Of a stretch of 5,292 bases of DNA, positions 5,125 through 5,292 are shown piece after piece. The stretch covers positions 1 to 5,292 of the forward strand of contig JALHUC010000251.1 of NCBI GenBank assembly GCA_022865845.1. Direction: 5' to 3'. The DNA comes from a bacterium (GTDB lineage: Bacteria > BMS3Abin14). Numbering within the stretch: position 1 is the stretch's first letter; each line of letters opens with the position of its first letter. The notes under the pieces were generated by a model. It was not told the DNA's origin. It ran no database searches and was given only the letters and a program-made list of their open reading frames with translations. Made by a program: the position numbers and the translations under genes.

Positions 5125-5292
5125 ATCGAATAGGAGTGGGAGTCGCCTCCCCCGTCCTCTCACACCACCGGGCATACGGTTCCGTACCACGGCGGTTCAT
5201 GCAGCACATTGAAGTCTTCGAAGCTTATTTGGCAGCGACATGAGACCAAGGGCCTGAAAAGGACTTACACCTTCAAGTGGGTGCGCCCTGCC
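5125..5292 (-). mobile_element. group II intron 3' end (domains V and VI) with a domain I-like fragment; cut by the window edge
   Basis: Read on the minus strand, 5198-5164 is a domain V-like hairpin: outer stem ACCGCCG/CGGTGGT (7 bp) and an inner GTACG/CGTAT stem. It is followed by GTGTGAGAGG and a domain VI-like hairpin (5151-5138) with a GCGA tetraloop. The element ends TTCGAT at 5125, with a candidate branch-point A at 5131, seven nucleotides from the 3' end, as expected. Before domain V, 5292-5254 carries GGGCGCAC and an imperfect hairpin around GTGTAAGTCC, resembling the first domain I helices of bacterial introns that start GTGCGCCC. Only about 95 nt separate the window edge from domain V, so no reverse-transcriptase ORF fits there. 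Domain V/VI identification is from remembered family sequence and structure; the domain I reading is weaker. The motif at the start of domain V reads GAAC where many introns have GAGC. Confidence 0.65.

Noticed and set aside
4884..5190. Small minus-strand open frames of 65 and 74 codons through the repeats and intron end
   Set aside because: They run through tandem repeats and structured intron RNA, lack a convincing ribosome site, and their translations show no domain.

Overview
The window most resembles a chromosomal segment of a Gram-negative bacterium, perhaps a deltaproteobacterium-like (Desulfobacterota-type) lineage. That guess rests on the family mix, the moderate GC content and the intergenic short tandem repeats; no marker gene confirms it. 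All four genes I can support lie on the minus strand. Long ORFs on the plus strand are shadows.

Layout in the direction of transcription (right to left). At 5125-5292 is the 3' end of a group II intron (domains V and VI), preceded by what looks like a domain I fragment and with no room for a reverse transcriptase. At 4844-5124 is a repeat-rich spacer with four different 7- or 8-bp tandem repeats. A 75-aa cysteine-rich protein lies at 4616-4843, with a near-consensus promoter upstream and a G-rich tract, a hairpin and a good intrinsic terminator downstream. At 4386-4490 is a degenerate array holding a 7-bp phase for 15 units. Two glycosyltransferase genes follow, probably one operon: an 869-aa fusion of a GT2 polyprenyl-phosphate sugar synthase, a degenerate GtrA-like membrane module and a GT39/GT83-like (ArnT/PMT_2-type) transferase (1688-4297), then a 379-aa GT2-GtrA protein (456-1595). 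Last is a second small cysteine-rich protein (183-395), a paralog of the first, with its own predicted promoter.

How the genes may work together: GT2 enzymes of this type load a sugar onto undecaprenyl phosphate at the cytoplasmic face, GtrA proteins are thought to flip the lipid-linked sugar, and GT39/GT83 enzymes transfer it to an acceptor on the periplasmic face. The two large genes therefore encode a complete load-flip-transfer pathway for a cell-surface glycan or lipid modification. In the fusion the middle module has lost the typical GtrA motif, whereas the second gene carries an intact one, so they may complement each other. The sugar and acceptor cannot be read from sequence.

The small proteins (about 49% identical over 51 gapless residues) look like zinc-binding treble-clef or TRASH-like proteins of unknown function. 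They bracket the glycosyltransferase operon and share an 18-bp downstream sequence (17 of 18 identical) inside a predicted G-quadruplex motif, suggesting a duplicated cassette.
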